A stretch of 21,079 nt of DNA from contig NW_014577244.1 in the NCBI RefSeq assembly GCF_000485595.1, positions 98,047 to 119,125 of the forward strand. Direction: 5' to 3'. A program made the position numbers and the translations under genes. This DNA comes from Priapulus caudatus. Its lineage: Eukaryota; Priapulida; Priapulimorpha; Priapulimorphida; Priapulidae. The notes under the pieces were generated by a model. That model saw nothing but the letters and a program-made list of their open reading frames with translations, was not told the DNA's origin and searched no databases. Positions 6,805 through 16,774 of this stretch are shown piece by piece (position 1 is the first letter of the stretch; the number at the start of each line of letters is the position of its first letter).

Positions 6805-9440
6805 AGATCGCTATGGCGCATGGAATGGTACGTCACCAGGTATCTGGGTTACATTATTGTAGTCTACGTATGCGAGTAGTACTGTACGGTACTGCGTGTC
6901 ACATAAACTTACTTTTAGTCAGTGCATCGGAACTATCCACTAACCACTATCGAGCGTTAGCATGGGCATTGTCACGTCCTTGTCAATGGTTTGAGCCGAG
7001 TTAATCGACTCGGTCGCTTCTTGGTTACAAGCCTTTCTTATAACTATAAGATGTTAACAAGAACAGATCAAGGTGCGTATACTTAGCTCATAGGTACTAT
7101 ACAGCACCGCTATCACATTAACCTGCCCCTACGAGGCCAAGTCTAATGTAAGCGGAGGCTATAGTACTAGAGCTAAGTTTTTATACTAATACTAATGCTG
7201 AGAGGGTCTATGGTCCCCAGGGCTACTGCCAGAACGTACCCTGGCGTACGGTCCCGGTATTATACCGGGCCGCTACACCTCGGGCTACTTAAATGATTGA
7301 CTTATCAATATGCCGTTGCCAGCTACCTCGCCTTCTCCATTAACGAGTCCTAGGGATCGCCTACGCCCTACTACCCCCTAACCCTACCCTAACCTTTATT
7401 CCTCTAAACCCTAACCGTCAATCCCTAACCCTAACCATAACCCTAAATCCTGTAACCATGATCAGCGTAGCATAGTTACTAGCGGTTACGTTCTCGGGGT
7501 AAACACCGGACGTAACCCATGGAGTACTTTCCGGCAGTACCCTGTGGGGAGCATAGACCTATGAGCACAATACAATAGCAAAGATAGCGCTATAATTCAA
7601 CCGATATCAGATATACCCGAATAGCCGGGATAGCGGTGCCAAGACACAATCTATACAAATGTAGACATTGTTCTTAATTCTACTCATTGAGTCCTGGTGA
7701 TTTAATCCACCAAGGTAAATTTACATCCTGAGCGTACTCTCGCGGTAAAAAACTTGGCCCAATCTGACAGACAAGTATGTCTACCAAGTGGCCACAGGCT
7801 CTTCATTGATATCCTCTCCGTCATTGAGTAGCTTACTATAGGGCTTTCATAGCGGTCTATGTCCCTCAGGGCGGTAGCTTGCCGGAACGTCACCCTGGTA
7901 AACTATTTGATATGGTTAGGGTAGGGCAGTAGGCCGTAGGCGAAACTCCGTAGAACTCGTTAGTGGGAGTAGGCGACGGCGGCGGGTACGGATCCGGTCA
8001 TCATACAGTTAAAAACCCGCGTATAAGCACATCAGAATTTAAGCGAACATGTTAGGGCTACAATTCCCAGTTTGACGATCCCCTTACATGAAGAACCTGT
8101 TTTAGGCTGAAGATTATTAAAGTAGGTTCTTTGAAATTTTCCATGCCAGACTAGAAGACTTAAAAAGAAACACAGGAAATAAAAAAGACGAGCTCAACAC
8201 ACAGTCGATGCAATCTTAGCAATTGCCCGAATGCCAATTGCAATGGCCAATTGCTCAACAATCAGACAATGCCAGCCACCCTGGCATTGTTATTGAGGCA
8301 ACACAGTACTGCATTATATTACATAGGTACAGTGAAAAACGCGCGCATAAAAGAACACGATCGGATTAAGAACACTCAGGCTGAAATGCGGGTCAACAAT
8401 TGCATATACATAAGAACACATTCAGCCTGCAAAAAAGTCAAAATTGTTCTGTATATATAAACCAAAACATGGTGCAACAACTTAACTCTCCACGCTATAA
8501 CCACTTATACACATAACAACGTAAGTACCTTACTGGTAACACATGCATCACAGTCACTTGAAGGCCCGCGCGTCGTAGGCGGTTCAGCTAGGTACATATT
8601 AAGACAGTAGCAACAATTAAGAACCGTATTTTAAGAAACCTTTCTGAGCCTAATTTTTCAGTAAAGCACCTTGTATATAAAGAACATGTCTGAGGCTGAA
8701 CCTTGAAAAACATATATGTTCTTATACGCGGCGTTTACTGTATTAGATAGTACCAGGTTACGTCCCGGCTGAGTACCCTGAGGTGACATAGAACCTGATG
8801 AGCAGAGTGAGGCAAATAGCAGAAGATGGCTAATCTCGCCATATCAGATATACCGAAGTAGTGCAGTAACGGCGTGCCCAAGACTAAGATCCTATACAAA
8901 TGTACATTGTCCTTAATTTATTGTTTGCCTACGTAGGTTTACTGAGTTCAGTGCATGCATGCATTGGAGAGCTATCTTTCATGAACACAACGGGAGCGGT
9001 GATGCAATTCTGCTCGATCTTCCAAGGAATACAGCGAAGATTGGAGGCGGCCCCCGGATGCCCAGTCGAACACGAAGGAGTGTAGGTTGGAGGCACTTCG
9101 AGCTCGCGACACGCATAGCAGCAACAACGCACGCATCTCCACCGAGTGGGCCGCAAGTAAAAACACGATCCCTCAGCACAGATCCAAGCATCACCACAGC
9201 TGACGGACGATCATGCTCCGACCACCCAATGAGTAGTAACAGCATACTTTACAATTAAATGGTTTGTTCCTATTAATTACTTTATAGAAATGACACGATA
9301 TCCCTTTCTCGATAACAGGGTAGTGCTTAGTTCTTGTTCCGTTGCGTACCATGGTTGGTGCATCTGTGGTTGGATGTGCATGCGATGACGTGTGTGCTAC
9401 GGCCTACACACACGCATGCCCGTGAGCCGTCGCACACCCG
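6774..9440 (+). repeat. Duplicated block R, copy 2 (insertion-rich)
   Basis: Homologous to 1-2302, with every element in order: palindrome (about 7084-7180), telomere repeats (about 7376-7460), MITE (about 8008-8735), second direct repeat (about 8745-8920) and exon relic (9040-9235). It carries single-base and short insertions every 10-20 bp and is roughly 15 percent longer than copy 1 over the aligned part. All perfect inverted repeats of copy 1 are broken here. Homology ends near CGCACACCCGCC, where a CCACCACC run begins. Confidence 0.8.
9040..9235 (+). pseudogene. Broken duplicate of CDCA3 exon A
   Basis: Aligned to 2002-2145 through CGAACACGAAGGAG, GGAGGCACTT, CATAGCAG, CAACAACGC and CCTCAGCACAGATCCAAG. 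The ATG is changed to ATTGG, the acceptor CAG before it is disturbed, insertions add about 50 bp, and the RTPI part reads through in the wrong frame. The donor region reads GTAGTAACAGC, where exon A has GTAGTAAGC. It cannot code as written. It is either a decayed duplicate or, more likely given the insertion-dominated differences, an error-laden copy of the same locus. Confidence 0.7.
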
Positions 9441-10039
9441 CCACCACCACCACCACCGACCACCTGCCCGACAACACACCTACACACTTCGACCCCAACC
9501 CTGCCTCCACTACGTTCTCAGTACTGTTCACCTGTATATACGTTACCCCATGTTTGTGTATACCCCGTCACACGGACGGCGACCATCCGCCGGACCATCG
9601 CAGCGGCGACCGCTATACTGGCGACCAGAAGAAAATGTTAACCGAAGGTGCGCCGACAAACGCCGAAACAAACAACGCGGAGAAAACAGTTGTCCCAAAT
9701 TTCAAATTACAAACTGAAAAAAACCGCGCTCCGTGCGTATCATACCGCGTTCTCACCGGCCGTGCGCGGCACCCCCGCATGACCTTCATCCTGCGCTTTA
9801 TGGCCGTTTCTGATGAGAATACTATCCGGGCCTTCGCGGGACGACGGCTCGATCACTTGGCAGTCCTCCCGCGGTCTGGCGCTTTACCGGCCGCTCGATG
9901 GGGGCTTCTTACCGCCGCGTCTTCTACGTGCTACCCCGCGAGCTGCACGGCGACCCTACAGCGTTTCTACCCGTCTCTCACGGCGACTTATAGTAAGCTG
10001 CGTCAGATTTTTGCCGTCGAAAATTTCAACTGGCTATAG
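9392..10039 (+). other. GC-rich, CpG-rich block with an unidentified 215-codon frame
   Basis: An ATG-to-stop frame spans this interval. The first 80 residues come from CCACCACC and CACAC-like simple sequence and look spurious. From about 9700 base use changes to GC-rich, and residues 130-215 (from RMTFILRFMAV to ENFNWL) look more protein-like. The third frame is also open over about 9840-9990. I recognise no domain. It may be a CpG island, a relic of an element related to the adjacent Harbinger, or captured DNA. I would not annotate it as a gene without a search. Confidence 0.25.
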
Positions 10040-10290
10040 TTGATTGCGTGTCCGCTGTGAAATGTTAGGAAAGCACAATTTTGTCTTTGTGATCACAGAC
10101 TCTCCGCAATCAAGCAGACAGATAAGCAAAGCGTTAGTTAATACAATTGTTATAAAATATGAAAGTGATATCACACGGTAGGCAAAATAATTAGTGAATA
10201 TGCTGCGAATTATTGCATATATTCGTCTAACATACAGAATATTTACAATGAAATGAGCTGCTAAAACCGAAATTGAAAAAAATCACACAA

Positions 10291-11650
10291 TTAAATCATC
10301 ACTGGCATAATGTACATTGGACATAGCACACCAATAGACATGTATTCAAAGTCAGCTGAACGAGCATGTGCTATATCATTCGGTCTTGCCATGGCGCACT
10401 GACCAGGGCTGCTGAGTTGAGCAGTAGGAGCTTGGAGATATTCACGCTGCTTTCTTGGCAGCAAGATGCTATCTGTGTTTGGCTCCTTTTGCTGGTCGAC
10501 AATCATGGCATATTGCGCATTTGCTGCCTCCGATGACTCCAGGCGACGAACCATGCGTTGGTGCCATCCTCGTGATCCAGGAAGCTGGCCCATTCTGCAG
10601 GGTAGATAGCGCATGCGCATCAAGTTGTGAAGGCGCAACACCATGCTCACAATGAGCCTTTCTGTGTCACAGCTCCTGCTTGCATTTTGGATGCCTAGGA
10701 GAATCTTGCCAAACGTTATTGTGTAGTATCGCGAATCCATCTCCACTATCCTCACTCCTCTGGAATATCCTCTGTAGGTTGCATATCCTCTGGCTCCTTT
10801 GTCAGGTTGCGTGACGCCGCGAGTAGGGCTTCATCAGATAGCTACGGAGCCCAAAGGAGTCACTCGCCAAGGATGAATGTTATGGCATGTTTACTGTCAT
10901 CATTCGGAGGGAGTGATGGTTGCTGGAATACCATATTCGGATTCGTCAGCTAGGCACTCCTTCAGCTTCCAGGGATTCATTAATAAGATCATGGGGCATC
11001 TGACATGTAACCACTCACCTACCAACGTCTATCCACAGACAAGTTATAGCAGCATCTACCAGGGCCCATCAAAACAATTAGAAAGAGATCTCTTGGGAAG
11101 TTATCGATATAGGACTTCCATGTTGGCTGCTTTCCGGTATGGCAACGTGTTTGCCATCAAGGTCGCACCACATCCATAGGGACCATTCACAGCGACGTTC
11201 GAAGCTGTTCAGCACAACTTGCAATGCCCCATTCTGCAGCGAGGTAGTAGAGGCACTGGGATCACTTCATTTGGTATATCTACTATGGCCCGGCCAGACT
11301 TCTTCACTACGAAACGAAGAAGGTATTGGATGGGATTCTTGATGTCAAACTCTCATACTGCGCGTACATGTGCACCATATGCCAAGATGGCGCCAGAGTG
11401 GCTGCAAGCTTCAGCCTGGATCTATAGCTTTCTGTAGATTGGATATACCTGCCTTGGTGATTCTTGGATTAAGTCTGAGTGGAGCAGCTCATTCAAAACA
11501 TACTCTGGTGGATCTGAGCGAAATTGTGGACAAGATGCAGGATCTTCGCTGCCTTCAACTCAGGCCATGAGGCGGTTGAAGTGCCCAAAACTGAAGAATC
11601 TTCGGACCATCACCTACGCATGGTCTAAAGCCCACATCTTCTTCGCTTTG
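10291..11650 (-). pseudogene. PIF/Harbinger (HARBI1-like, DDE_Tnp_4) transposase relic
   Basis: Read right to left on the minus strand, fragments in different frames follow family order. They are MWALDHA (about 11620) then FGHFNRLMA and EDPAS; DLDGKHVAI (11164-11138, hallmark of the first catalytic Asp); ALVDAAITCLWIDVG (about 11055-11010, second Asp region, after allowing for extra bases); SFGLRSYLMKPYSRR (10858-10814); and GYSRGVRIVEM, then TERLIVSMVLRLHNLMRMRY (about 10770-10610), corresponding to the usual RRVVENAFG ... LHNLMR end. At least four frameshifts and several stops break it. Intact members are about 350-400 residues. It lies antisense within the inferred CDCA3 intron. I found no convincing TIRs with 3-bp target duplication. 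Confidence 0.82.
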
Positions 11651-11779
11651 CCCCCCCTTCTTTCGCCGTCTGATCGATGTTTTACAGTTCTGCAGCCACT
11701 CATTGTATGCTGCTGCCTGCTGCTTGCTGCCGCACAATAAGCAATAAGCTCCGGATATCTTTCTTGCCAATGATTCGGC

Positions 11780-12268
11780 ATGAACACGACATACACGCCG
11801 AGGAAGACGACAGACACACTGGACGCCATGCGAAGTCCGCCGCTATGCAAATTTACCATTTCGCATGCCGTCTTTGCTAGCGTGTACTGCGCCGCTGGCT
11901 ACCGGCCGCTTTCCATGCGACAGATGTACGGGCCTTGTACGGCGTTTATGGAGATGTTTACGCCGCTTGTCTCACGGACCTTGGCGAACCCCACGCGCCG
12001 TTCTTTTACCCGTTCCAGTCAGATCGGCCGAACGCTTGGCGTTTGTTTTGAACAGTGCGTCAAAACAAACGCCGTGACCTCCGGCGATCATGGCCATCAT
12101 TGGCGTACCATGGCGACCACATGCGCGAAAGGCGGCTCTATGCGTTTCCACCCCGCGCTTATTACCGCCGCTTATGGCGAGGCCTGTGGGGCGCGCGTCC
12201 TGGTGCCATTTTCCGTCGCTAGGGAAGCCCGCCCGGCCAGGGTAGTGAAGCGCGCCACCCCGGCCTGA
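11780..12268 (+). other. GC-rich block with an unidentified 162-codon frame
   Basis: The open frame runs from ATG 11780 to TGA 12266-12268. From residue 25 onward (FTISHAVFASVYCAAGYRPL, then MYGPCTAFMEMFTPLVSRTL) the composition resembles a real soluble protein, with high CpG and GC unlike the AT-rich surroundings. The opposite strand is also open for 104 codons, which weakens the case, since GC-rich DNA favours open frames. No family was recognised. It lies beyond the 5' end of the Harbinger relic on the other strand and could be part of that element's second ORF or of a different insertion. Confidence 0.3.
12038..12073. repeat. Perfect 14-bp-arm palindrome
   Basis: Arms 12038-12051 (GGCGTTTGTTTTGA) and 12060-12073 are exact reverse complements around the loop ACAGTGCG, inside the GC-rich open frame. 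In that frame the arms encode GVCFEQ and KTNAV. No terminator-like tail follows. Confidence 0.8.
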
Positions 12269-12295
12269 TGACGGCCAGCACCGCACGAGCGGGTA

Positions 12296-12490
12296 TTAGG
12301 TACACATTACCCTCGCCCGACATTGACATGCAATTACACATCCGCTGCCGGGTCGCGTCGCGCCCAGTGCCGCGGAGTGCGGCGGCTTAACGGCTCTCCG
12401 GCCGGCTCGCGGGGGAACAACGGCATCTGTTTTGCGCAACGCCATCTTGTACCCGGTCTCTCTGGATATTCTTCCTACAATCTGATAATC
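12296..12490. other. CpG-rich continuation, no gene supported
   Basis: GC-rich DNA with many CG dinucleotides (GGGTCGCGTCGCGCCC, GCCGGCTCGCGGGG) ends sharply near 12490, where AT-rich DNA resumes. On the minus strand it includes CAAGATGGCG, a YY1-like core motif. Short frames on both strands are not convincing. Confidence 0.4.
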
Positions 12491-12861
12491 CCACATACTT
12501 CAACCTTCAAACTTTGTTTATAGTTATTCTGATATTACCTATTTTAATCAGCAATTGCATAGGCCAAATGGTATGCCTGTGTTTGACCTTGAACACTCCT
12601 TAAAGGGATTAGTTTACTCTAGGTTCTAGGGTTATTTTCAGTTAATTTAGGTTAAATTATTGCTATCATAAAAAGTTTCATGGTTTAATCACCATTAGAA
12701 ATATTATTAGAAACAATGTTTAAAATGACAAGCGACTACAGTTTGATACAACTGACCGGTGGCCGCCACTTCAAAGCGCTACGATCTGATATAGTTAGCC
12801 GCAAACACTTCCAGCAAGGGCTAAGATCCGAGGCTTGGTGTTTTCTTCTATTTTGACTAAT

Positions 12862-13233
12862 TTATAAAGAAAAGGATTTTAAATTATCGTAGTTAAACGA
12901 CACTACTAGTTTCCAGGTGCGTATATTGATGGATCCAGAATTTGGTCCTAAAAGTGCAACATTCGTTTCGCGAGGTGTCGAAATAAGCGTCGCTGTCCCC
13001 GGATTGTCCGAGACAACCGCAGAATTTGTTGACCGGACAAGCCCTAACCCAGTTCTGAGGACATTGATAACCGGTGGACAACCGAAGACAAAAAAGTGAC
13101 GAAAAAACGGCACTTTAGAATTTGTGTTCTCCAGGAGTTCTCCCAAGTAGCACTTATAGTCCTGACGGCCCGCAATGTAATCATATGGTGTGGGAAAGCC
13201 GACGACCGCATACTTAGCTGCAGTTTCCAACAC
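12862..13233 (-). other. Unidentified 123-codon frame
   Basis: An ATG-to-stop frame on the minus strand, starting MLETAAKYAVVGFPTPYDYI. It has no repeats, no known motif and no supporting splice or promoter evidence, and the opposite strand is also open (12917-13099). Length and composition are compatible with chance, or with a remnant of the enclosing candidate element. Confidence 0.15.
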
Positions 13234-13489
13234 TGGTATATGTTCAGGTTTTTTCTGATTTTAATGAGAGGTGGAACTCAGATTATTTGGAACCAGCATA
13301 ACCAAGCAAGTTTTCACCACACATTTTGGTGACCTTTGTTATTGTCCATTACGTTATTTTGAATCCTTGCCCGTGGAGTGTTCTTTGGCCCCGATGCCAA
13401 ACAAACAACATGCAATGGGGGATTCAATGTTGATCGAAAGTTAAAAAAAAGAGAATTGTGCGGAATGTCGAATGAAGGCCTGTACATGT

Positions 13490-13856
13490 ACTCAAAAAAA
13501 TGCTGCTGCAATATACCATCGTCTCGATCTACGATTTTTCAAAATTTTATGGGGCGCAGGACCATACCCTCACCCGCTTGTTGTTTCACCCCCTCTTGAA
13601 ATCCCCAATGAGCCCGCCAGGATTGAACAATTACAATCTATACTTTGCGGAACAGAAACAATGAACAAAATGATCGCCCTTTTCACATGGCACCGAAACA
13701 ACAACAGAAGATTGCAGAAAAGGTAGAGGAGCCGATATGATGTGGAGGCAGGGAGGCGTAGGAGCCATTTAAAATATTTCAAGTCATCCTGCCACTATTT
13801 GCGCAAGTTGCTAGTTTTTGGCCACCCTTGATTAAAAAATCCTGGCTACACCACTG
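13490..13856 (-). repeat. Interspersed repeat with CAGTGGTGTAGCCAGGATTT head
   Basis: On the minus strand the right end begins CAGTGGTGTAGCCAGGATTT, close to the AGGGGCGTAGCCAGGATTTTT head found in repeats of many animals. The body ends in GTGCGCCCCATAAAATTTTGA-like sequence near 13540. It is non-coding. Boundaries are approximate. Confidence 0.5.
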
Positions 13857-14329
13857 TTTTTTTGCCGCGTGTTTTCTGACCATATTTATTTATCGTGGAT
13901 TGAAAATAGGAGATTTGGGGATAATTTTTCTTGGGACAACCAGAAATTGGTGGCGGACAACCGATTTGATGCCTGGGTTGTCCGCAGGGAGGCAGGACCA
14001 CAGTGATTGTTTAAATTATTTCGAAGCCACTGGTTCCTTGGGTGTTAAATTAAATGCCATTTAGCTTATGGAATATAATTGCACCTTTGTGATATAGGCC
14101 CTCGGTCTTGTAACGTTGCAAAATAAATCTTGGCAACATAACGCAACTTGTTTTCAAATCTGGCAGCACGGTCGCGGGTGTCATGGCGCCGTTCAAATTT
14201 CGTAGCGTTGATGTGTAATTAATTATAACAATCAAATTAGGTATCTGGTAACAAATACGCGTAGATGATTTGTTATACAGTAAATACAGTTATATGCAGT
14301 AAAGTCCTAGAGTCTACTATCCCTTTAAG

Positions 14330-14703
14330 TACATGGAGGCTTGATAAAGAATCATACATAAAGAAATATGAAATTTAATTATATTGTTTATTGTGGCCTA
14401 GCTACCAAGTGTAAATGTTTCGTGAATCGTAAACTAATCAGAGTTATTTTTATAATTAGATTTTTGATGTAATAACAGGCATGCTGGACATTATGAAAAT
14501 AAAAGGTTGTGTGGGTTGTTAAAAGTAGGTGACCTATAAGTAAGAATTGAGATAACCAGAATCACCTATCATAGGAAAACATTTAGTTCCAGCAGGTGAA
14601 CAAATGCAACCACATAATAATGGTAGATGCAGCTTCAGTTTTGAGTGAACACAGTAAACGCAAGAGCAACACGATGCCGCAACGAGGGAGGTGCCAAGGA
14701 TAT
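14330..14703. other. No gene seen: AT-rich unique DNA
   Basis: No supported feature in these bases. The 67-codon minus-strand frame that overlaps the right edge has no recognisable content. Confidence 0.55.
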
Positions 14704-14732
14704 GACCGTAAACCCGTATATTTTAAGAACAT
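14704..14732 (+). repeat. Solo MITE end
   Basis: ACCGTAAACCCGTATATTTTAAGAACATG resembles the CAGTAAAAACCCGCGTATAAGAACAT end of the 1067-1736 element, with small changes. No partner end lies nearby, so it is a truncated copy or a chance match to the end of another family member. Confidence 0.4.
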
Positions 14733-16128
14733 GCATTGCACACACGAGTAGGGTAGGGGTTGGGCAGAAGCAGGAATTGTTATCATGCTGCATTACTGGC
14801 CTATTCCAGTAGTGCCTTAATTACTGGACCATTATTCGTTTTTACCTTCAAATAGCCAGCCAGATCTCAATGATCATGCATGAGGGATCACACTCGAAAT
14901 GTATGCATGAACTCAACAATTTTTATTTGTAATGTCAGATTAGTTATATATACCATTACCTTCATGTAGGCTTACATGGTCTCACAAGATGAAATCATCA
15001 TGTGTGGCTGATTGGTGAACCTTAGATATTATGTCTATGTCGTCCAGGATGTCGCAGCAATATGATTATTGTATTTGTATGGTTCACACAGTGCTGGCTG
15101 GAAGATGTGGTGAGAGGATAGAAGGAAGCATTATCAAATTAATCCAGGCAGAGATTGCCCTCGATTACTCATCGATGGCTGAATCTCGTCTTGATGTGTG
15201 GCCTTCGTTGAAAGCTCGTGAATTCTCACATCTGCCTATTCGAAAATAATTTCCCTGACCGCGCGTACCATGTCGTATAACGTTTCTGGCGGTACAGCTT
15301 CGAGTTCTAGTGCGCTACTAGTGCCTGCGATCTGTAATACAGGATGTACAAACGTACACGCAATACCGTGGTGTGTGTACACAGTGTCACATGCACTCAT
15401 TGTGTAGGATTGACGCGCTCTGAGTACTTAGTAGAATGCGACCACCCTACCGCCACTGACTGTCTGCTGTTATTCCTGCAGCTCGGTCTCTATTCCCACA
15501 GCAGTGACGTCCTGGTCAGAATGCATGTGAAAATTTATAACTCGTATGCGCTCGTTTTTGGGCAGAAATTCTTCCGTTACGCTGTTACAACGAAACTCAA
15601 TTACATTTCATCAATTTTTGAAGAAAAGCGTGCGGCGAACCAGACATGGTAGTGTCGATATTCCCCCCCCCCCTCACGCGTAGCTGTGCAGTGAAACACG
15701 TCGCATTGCAGATGAAGACCGAAACTAGACAGCCTTTTCTGATATGACTCTGACAGCTTAACACTAGCAGCAGCGCCCTGGCATGTACGTTTCCTGGATA
15801 GATTTTGGTTCTCCCAAATAAAATGAATAAAGGTGAAGTAGTCCTCGATTAAGCTCACATAGCAAGCCACGTGGGAGATGGCTTTCCCCCACGACACATA
15901 CTTCGAAGCATAATTTGTAGAGTTAGTGAGTCATTGACAGTCTAGTATCGTGGAAATGCAGGAAACAATTAAGGTGAATGACACGTGTTGTATTACGGCT
16001 CGGGGAAAATATTCCCCATGGCTATTTACACGTTTGGTAATTTTTTATGAGCAGTGAACCATAAGGAACATGTTAATTTAGACCCCCAAGACGTACACAC
16101 TGTGAGCATGGGGTTATGTTCGTTACAG
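14733..16128. other. Intron DNA, no gene supported
   Basis: This stretch has mixed composition. A 102-codon + frame at 15344-15652 and a 98-codon minus frame at 15601-15897 show no known motif, and the short C run at 15662-15673 lies between them. CACGTG occurs at 15869 (AGCCACGTGGGA). Nothing here can be called with confidence. Confidence 0.5.
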
Positions 16129-16245
16129 GTTGACAACTCTCCCAGCATCGACACGCCAAGCTCATCAATAATTGCTCACCGATCCCGTGTTCTGGAGGAA
16201 GACCCAAGGTCACCGTCCATTGAGGTCAGCAGGACTCCGATACAG
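16129..16245 (+). CDS. cdca3: CDCA3/Tome-1 homologue, second coding exon
   Basis: A 39-codon phase-0 exon lies between the acceptor GTTCGTTACAG (ends 16128) and a strong donor, CAG then GTATGT (16246). It begins VDNSPSIDTP and ends DPRSPSIEVSRTPIQ. Joined to exon A it puts RTPIV directly before VDNSPS. Recalled vertebrate CDCA3 has RTPIQ followed by VESSPQ, then a second DPRSPTLGIARTP unit, so module order, spacing and junction all agree. Combined with exon A it gives 87 residues with seven SP/TP sites (exon B: S52, T57, S76, T84). The frame is open beyond both splice sites (16054-16338), so a longer reading is possible, but similarity stops at them. Confidence 0.8.
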
Positions 16246-16774
16246 GTATGTAGGTTTTGTTATGGTGGGGGTTGGAATTGGAAAGTATTATTTGCGCAAA
16301 AACTGAATTCTGAGGCCGGGGGATTGTGGCCTGCATAATTGTTGTTATTTAGTGCTCCTTGGATGCGTTTTTTGCCTTATTTTTACTGTATTGTTTCAAA
16401 AAATAATAAAATCTGAAATGTAAAAATCTAAATAAATAACCTATTTTATGTGGAGAAAAAAGTAATGGGAATGAAAAACGTAAGCTAGGCTACCCAAGGC
16501 CATCGTTTAATATCAAGAAAGCACAGCCCGTATGGATGACTAGTCTCTTGGTTAAAGATATCCATCTAAGTCAGCTCGGCCGATGTGCTATTGATGTTTA
16601 TATACCCCGTTCACGATTTCAGAATTTGTTACTCTATTAAAAATTTTGTTTGGAGGAATATACTTTACTGCGACACACACATTGTTTAAAATTAATTTTT
16701 CAGCTGTTGTAATTGAACTGTAACACAGAAGAAAGATTAATATCTGTGATATTTCCCTAGTTACCGTTTGTATT
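16246..16774. other. Probable next intron, no feature seen
   Basis: AT-rich DNA after the donor. No further CDCA3-like exon (for example the usual PSPLVKQL region) was found here or further on, so remaining exons probably lie outside the window or are too diverged to see. Confidence 0.5.

Larger units (their letters stand above)
12599..14329. mobile_element. Candidate element bounded by TTAA-flanked inverted repeats
   Basis: CTTAAAGGGATTAGTTTACT (12599 on, to about 12623) is matched in reverse complement by 14306-14329, which reads CTTAAAGGGATAGTAGACTC on the minus strand, about 22 of 25 matching. Both ends abut TTAA, the piggyBac-type target, although the ends begin AGGGAT where piggyBac usually begins CCC. 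The 1.73-kb interior has no recognisable transposase. It contains repeated GGACAACCG motifs (about 13074, 13961 and inverted at 13977) and an older repeat at 13490-13856. The pair may be chance copies of a short repeat and not one element. Confidence 0.4.
2146..16128 (+). other. Inferred CDCA3 intron, 13,983 bp
   Basis: The interval between the two coding exons runs from GTAAGC (donor after GTA) to GTTCGTTACAG (acceptor). Both junctions are phase 0. The acceptor's pyrimidine tract is weak. Nearly all other features in the window (L block, second L-R copy, SINE-like pieces, Harbinger relic) lie inside it. Its true length is uncertain if the duplicate block is an assembly artefact: removing 5320-9440 would leave about 9.9 kb. 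Confidence 0.6.

Noticed and set aside
9040-9235. Functional second CDCA3 exon
   Set aside because: The start codon, reading frame and donor context are all disrupted by insertions.
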